A stretch of 64,000 bases of DNA from Cymbidium sinense (Eukaryota > Streptophyta > Magnoliopsida > Asparagales > Orchidaceae), in contig CM038222.1 in assembly GCA_021442155.1 (NCBI GenBank), forward strand, positions 23,794,148 through 23,858,147. Direction: 5' to 3'. This document shows, in pieces, positions 60,001 to 64,000 of this stretch. Position numbers and translations under genes: made by a program. Numbering within the stretch: the stretch's first letter is position 1; each line of letters starts with the position of its first letter. The notes beneath the pieces were generated by a model. It was not told where the DNA came from. It saw only the letters and a list, made by a program, of their open reading frames with translations, and did not search any database.

Positions 60001-61275
60001 GAGAGGTTGCCATTGCCAAGAAGGAAGAAGAGTTAGATTAGAGGCAACCATTCATGGATTACCTAAATAAAAGAAAACTACCTCAAGAGAAGTCCCAAGC
60101 CCATCAGATGAAGTAGAGAGCACTTTCCTATGCTCTTGTGGATGGTGTCTTGTACCGATAGTCTTTCGATCACATGTGGTTATGTTGTTTAGACAAGCAT
60201 GAAGCCCATAAGATCATGACCGAGGTACACTCAGGATTATGTGAAGACAACTAATCTGGTCCAAAGATGAAATCCAAGATCAAGAGACTAAGATACTATT
60301 GGTCATCGATGATCAAAGATTGCATGGATACTGCTAAGCGATGCAACCAATGTCAAATACACAGTGTGGTGCTACACCAACCACCCAACATTCTACATCT
60401 TACATTGGACTCATGGCTATTCGAGTGTTGGGGTTCTGACATAGTGGGTTTGATTGATCTTCCTTTCTCCAAGGGTCATCGGTTCATCTTAGTTTCTACT
60501 GACTACTTTTCCAAATTGGTGAAGGAGATTTCGTTCAGAGAGGTCACAGCTCAGCATGTGCTCTAATTTTTTAAGAATCATATTATTTATAGGTTCAGAG
60601 TGCTTTGATGAATTATATCTGATAATGGTACTACATTCAAGAGCACCGAGATCAATAACTTTGCCTAGAGACACAACATAGATTGGAGATATTCTACCAT
60701 CAACTACTAGAGGGCAAACAACTTAGTAAAATCCTTCAAAAAAGCCCTCATCCAAATATTGAAGAAGAAACTCGACTGTAACAAGCAACAGTGGCATGAG
60801 TAGTTAGTTGAAGCCTTGTGGGCCTACCACACCACATATAAAACTCTAACTTTATCTACTTCTTTCTCTTTAGTGTATGGGTCTGAAGTTGTTCTACTAT
60901 TAGAAGTCCAACTCCTATCACTAAGGATAGCTGTGGGTAGCAAGATCACAACAAAGCAGAACATAAAGTTGTGGTTAGAAGAGCTCGAAGGTTTGGAGGA
61001 GAGACTCCGGCATGCAAAACCTTGAGTTGTACAAAGCTAAAATGATTCAAGCTCACAATAAGTTGGTCCATCTAGAGCTTTCCAAGTAGGAGAGCTTATT
61101 TTAGTTTTAAGGAGGATTTGTTTCCCATTGTAAAATGGGAGGCAAGTTTGAACCCACTTGGGAAGGCCCTTTTGTCATAGAGAAGCTTAAAGAGGATCTT
61201 ATCGACTTATAATCATAAGGAGAGCACCCAATGCATCCAATCAATGGACTCTACTTAAAGAAATATTATAAATCA
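60001..61275 (+). pseudogene. Tat element integrase, right copy (broken)
   Basis: The zinc-binding part ends C-N-Q-C-Q-I-H-S-V-V-L-H near 60,340. The core keeps the first Asp in W-G-S-D-I-V-G (about 60,430) and the second in I-S-D-N-G-T (about 60,620). The expected Glu before A-F-N-K reads as Lys at 60,729-60,731. The C-terminal part at 60,816-61,025 includes F-S-L-V-Y-G-S-E-V-V and L-E-E-L-E-G-L-E-E-R. Remnants of the M-G-G-K-F-E-P-T-W-E-G-P-F end lie near 61,135-61,180. Confidence 0.8.
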
Positions 61276-63790
61276 TTTTTAAAATATTTATCATCAATGA
61301 AAATTCCATTTTTAATTCAATCTCTTCCATGTTGAAAGTATTCTTGCTTAAGAATCTGCCACGATGTGTCTAGTGTAGGTGTAAGGAACCCGAGCTGCAC
61401 CCTATCCTTCATTGACACAACACTAACAAAAACTACACAAGCATATAAAATAAACACATATCTTTTATCTTGAGCAACTCTGAATTGAGATAATGTCCCC
61501 AATGGTACTCACTCATTAACTGCTCTAGGTCGGGCTGATGAGCTACCCTACTAGTGTGTCACCCTAGTCATCTTCTTGCTTTGGAGGATGTAAGTCGGGT
61601 AAAGTTTCCTTCCTTACTTTTCCACTACACATTGAAGAGCACCTTGTTAGTTTGGTAGGCCCTACTACATGGCAGGTAAGCTCCCTCATGATGGCTTCAT
61701 TTTAGAGAATGTGAGTCTGCTATGCTTTATTCCTGGATTAGCCTTCGTGCACTAACTGAGTTGACTTTCTTTGAGGTTTAGGATAAGTCCCCTAGTGGCT
61801 CCTTCCCTCCTGGTAGCTTCAAGTTTGGGTCCTGTCCTTCCTAGGCTCCCCGCAGTAGTCTAGGATATAATGTCCCATGATAGACTATCGATGATCGGTT
61901 CGCTTGAAAAGTTGTAAGCCTACATGCTTTCTTTCCAGATTGATCATTGCACATTGACAGGCACCTTAGTTAGTTGGTTCTCACTATACTGATGAATACA
62001 CCACTCATGTTGATAGATACACCTTAGATTGGTTGGTTCTTGTACCTTAGGATACACCACTCATGGTAGATGTAAGTCTGCTATGATTTCACCTTGATTT
62101 GGCCACCGTATACCTATAGGCTTTCTTTTCTAAGGCTCAAGATGACACTGCTAGCAGTACCTCTTGTGTGGACACTATATTTGGATCATGACTTTTGCGA
62201 CCCCATTTAGACACTACCCGGGTTACCATCATATTGAATAGTTTCTTTTTCCTAGTAACCACCCCTATGGTTGGAGAATTCATCCTGTGGATGTGTAGAT
62301 TCTCCTTGGTCTAGTAAATCTAATGTAAGTCAAGGATGATATAGCTCCTTCTCTGTAGTCCTCACAACAATGTCAATGAAAACATATAAACAAAATATAT
62401 ATTCACTCATGGATTAGGAGGACACTCCTAATGATACCTTTTCCCAAGCAAGCATCCTATCTTTAAATTAGTGTCAACAAAACTCCCTATAGGAATTTCT
62501 TAACTACTCTTGAGTTGATATAAGTCCCCAACAGGATTCACTCAGTAGACGCCCCTAAGTCAGGTTTGATTTGTTTTGTTACTAACATGTCACTCCAACA
62601 GTTGTTCCTTGCTTTATAAGATGTAAGTCTGATATGCCTTCTTCCTAGCACAGCTGTTGCACATTGAAAGGAAACTCCTTAGGTTAGCTAGCTCTACTCC
62701 ATGACTAGTAGACTATCCCTTTGGAATTATAAATCTGAGATAGGACAAGTCTGATATAGCCCCTTTTCAGTGGGTCCATCACACACCGACATGGTCCATA
62801 AATTAAATCTATCAAATTTGATTGAGCTCACATCCCCAGTGGATATGCCCTCAATTCAAAATCAAACTAAAACAAATAAACCATATCAAATCACATGAAA
62901 TTAAGAGAAAATTAATCTTGACTTCTTTTGAGTTGACATATATCCCCACCAACATTCACTCAGTAGTCACCCTAGGTCAAGTTCAATTTGTTGTGCATCC
63001 AATTGGTCACCCCAGTAGTTGTTCCTCACTTTGGAAGACATAAGTCAGCTATGCCTTCTTCTTAGTATAGTCATTGTACATCAAAAGGAAACCACTTAAG
63101 TTGGTTAGCTCTACCCCACAGTTCATAGACTATTCCTTTAGATTTGTAAACCTGAGGTAGGTCAAGGCTGATATATCCCCTTTCTAGTGGGACCATCGCA
63201 CACCGACAGGGTCCATACATTAACTCAGATTAAATTAAACCCAATTTGATTTTTGCCAATGGAGTTAAATCACACCCTTCTCCCTAGTGAAGCCCTAAGT
63301 CATATATAAATAAGTCAAGCAGCCTAATCAAATTCAAAACCAATCTCCCTAGTGGAGTCAAATTAAACCAACTCCCCCAATAGAGCCTAAATCAAAGAAA
63401 TCCAACCAACCTCTTATCTGGACATCCCCAAAAAATCTAAATCAAACTCAAATCTCAATCCCGCGATAGAAACTGCTTCCCTAGTGCAAGGTTCATATTT
63501 CTGAACCTCAGTGGACTCGAGCCCATATCTCTAGCATATATGCCTCCACATCTTAAAATAGAACAAATTAAAATTGATTGATCTTAATCACGGTGGATTA
63601 TAGATTCTTATCACTAGAATCTTCTTTAAATCATATAATCAAATCAAATTCAAACCTTATCCCCATAGATTTTCTTCTTCTTATGCCCTCAACATAGACC
63701 CTCACATGTCATGTCCAATGCATGTGTAATCCCTAGTGGATCTCCTCCATGTCCTTGACATGGAATTCTCATCAAATCTTATTTCTTCTC
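61276..63790. repeat. 3' non-coding region of right Tat copy, with degenerate direct repeats
   Basis: Inverted counterpart of 3.78-6.32 kb with the same blocks (TCAACTC, GTCACCCTAG, GATGTAAGTCTGCTATGC, CCATTGCACA). Units are evident near 61,480-61,660, 62,510-62,670 and 62,930-63,090, with shorter ones between. No coding sequence. Confidence 0.65.
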
Positions 63791-64000
63791 TTATGCACAC
63801 CATTAATACTTCAACCATCAGAATTACATCAATCTTAACATTGTAATCAACATTTTATGATTTGTGATGGTGCAAGCTCAAACTAACTATACAATATCAT
63901 GCTAAACATATTAAGTGTGAATTAACATATTATATTATATTATAAAATATGATATATTATAATTTGTTATAATATAATATATTGTCTAACATTACACCTC
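63791..64000. repeat. AT-rich ~330-bp satellite, inverted copy (runs off window)
   Basis: Matches 3,540-3,790 in reverse complement. It includes the CATTTTATGATTTGTGATGG block, the ATATTATATTATAATATA runs and the TGTCTAACATTACACCTC end. It shows that the satellite accompanies both Tat copies. Confidence 0.75.

Larger units (their letters stand above)
53740..64000 (+). mobile_element. Decayed Tat-lineage Ty3/gypsy element, right copy (runs off window)
   Basis: The same sequence family as the left copy but on the plus strand. The order is protease-like segment (56.69-57.0), RT and RNase H (57.65-59.5), archaeal-type RNase H (59.5-60.0), integrase (60.05-61.27) and 3' repeats. Its inner end lies inside the ~270-bp repeat block, so about 1.5 kb present at 15.3-16.9 kb on the left is missing. 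No gag frame. Lesions differ from the left copy. Confidence 0.75.

Overview
The window looks like nuclear, gene-poor DNA of a land plant, probably a large-genome seed plant. The support is Arabidopsis-type telomere heptamers (CCCTAAA/TTTAGGG), a Tat-lineage Ty3/gypsy element with a second (archaeal-type) RNase H, an L1-type LINE with a terminal RNase H, and mRNA-derived fragments of a plant glycine-rich RNA-binding protein (GRP) and of ribosomal protein P0. I see no intact gene, rRNA, tRNA or CRISPR. Species cannot be named from the sequence.

Layout: (1) 1-2,289, degenerate telomere-like array with one GRP fragment. (2) 2,290-16,915, a decayed Tat-type element read on the minus strand, with a ~330-bp satellite at its distal end. 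(3) 16,916-38,077, a long telomere-like array in CCCTAAA orientation. It is built from a composite unit: A-rich CCTAAA/AAATAAA section, a conserved boundary motif (CTACCAGTTTACTTAATTT), a near-canonical CCCTAAA run, a GRP 3' fragment ending in poly(A), then CCCTAAA again. One P0 processed pseudogene lies here, and 29.84-37.0 kb is an A-B-A-B higher-order repeat. (4) 38,078-45,230, a broken LINE on the plus strand with a long T-rich 3' region. (5) 45,231-53,670, the same kind of array in the opposite orientation (TTTAGGG), with the unit order and the GRP fragments also reversed. (6) 53,671-64,000, a GRP tip and then a second Tat-type copy on the plus strand, running into the same ~330-bp satellite at the window end.

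The window is therefore roughly a large imperfect inverted repeat centred on the LINE: satellite - Tat(-) - telomere-like array - LINE - inverted array - Tat(+) - satellite. The CCCTAAA...TTTAGGG polarity is the reverse of a telomere-telomere fusion scar. The most notable content is the composite macrosatellite. A single 5'-truncated, polyadenylated GRP cDNA fragment appears to have landed in telomere repeat and then been amplified with it at least a dozen times. All coding regions found are pseudogenised. Identifications are from reading motifs by eye; no alignment or database search was run.
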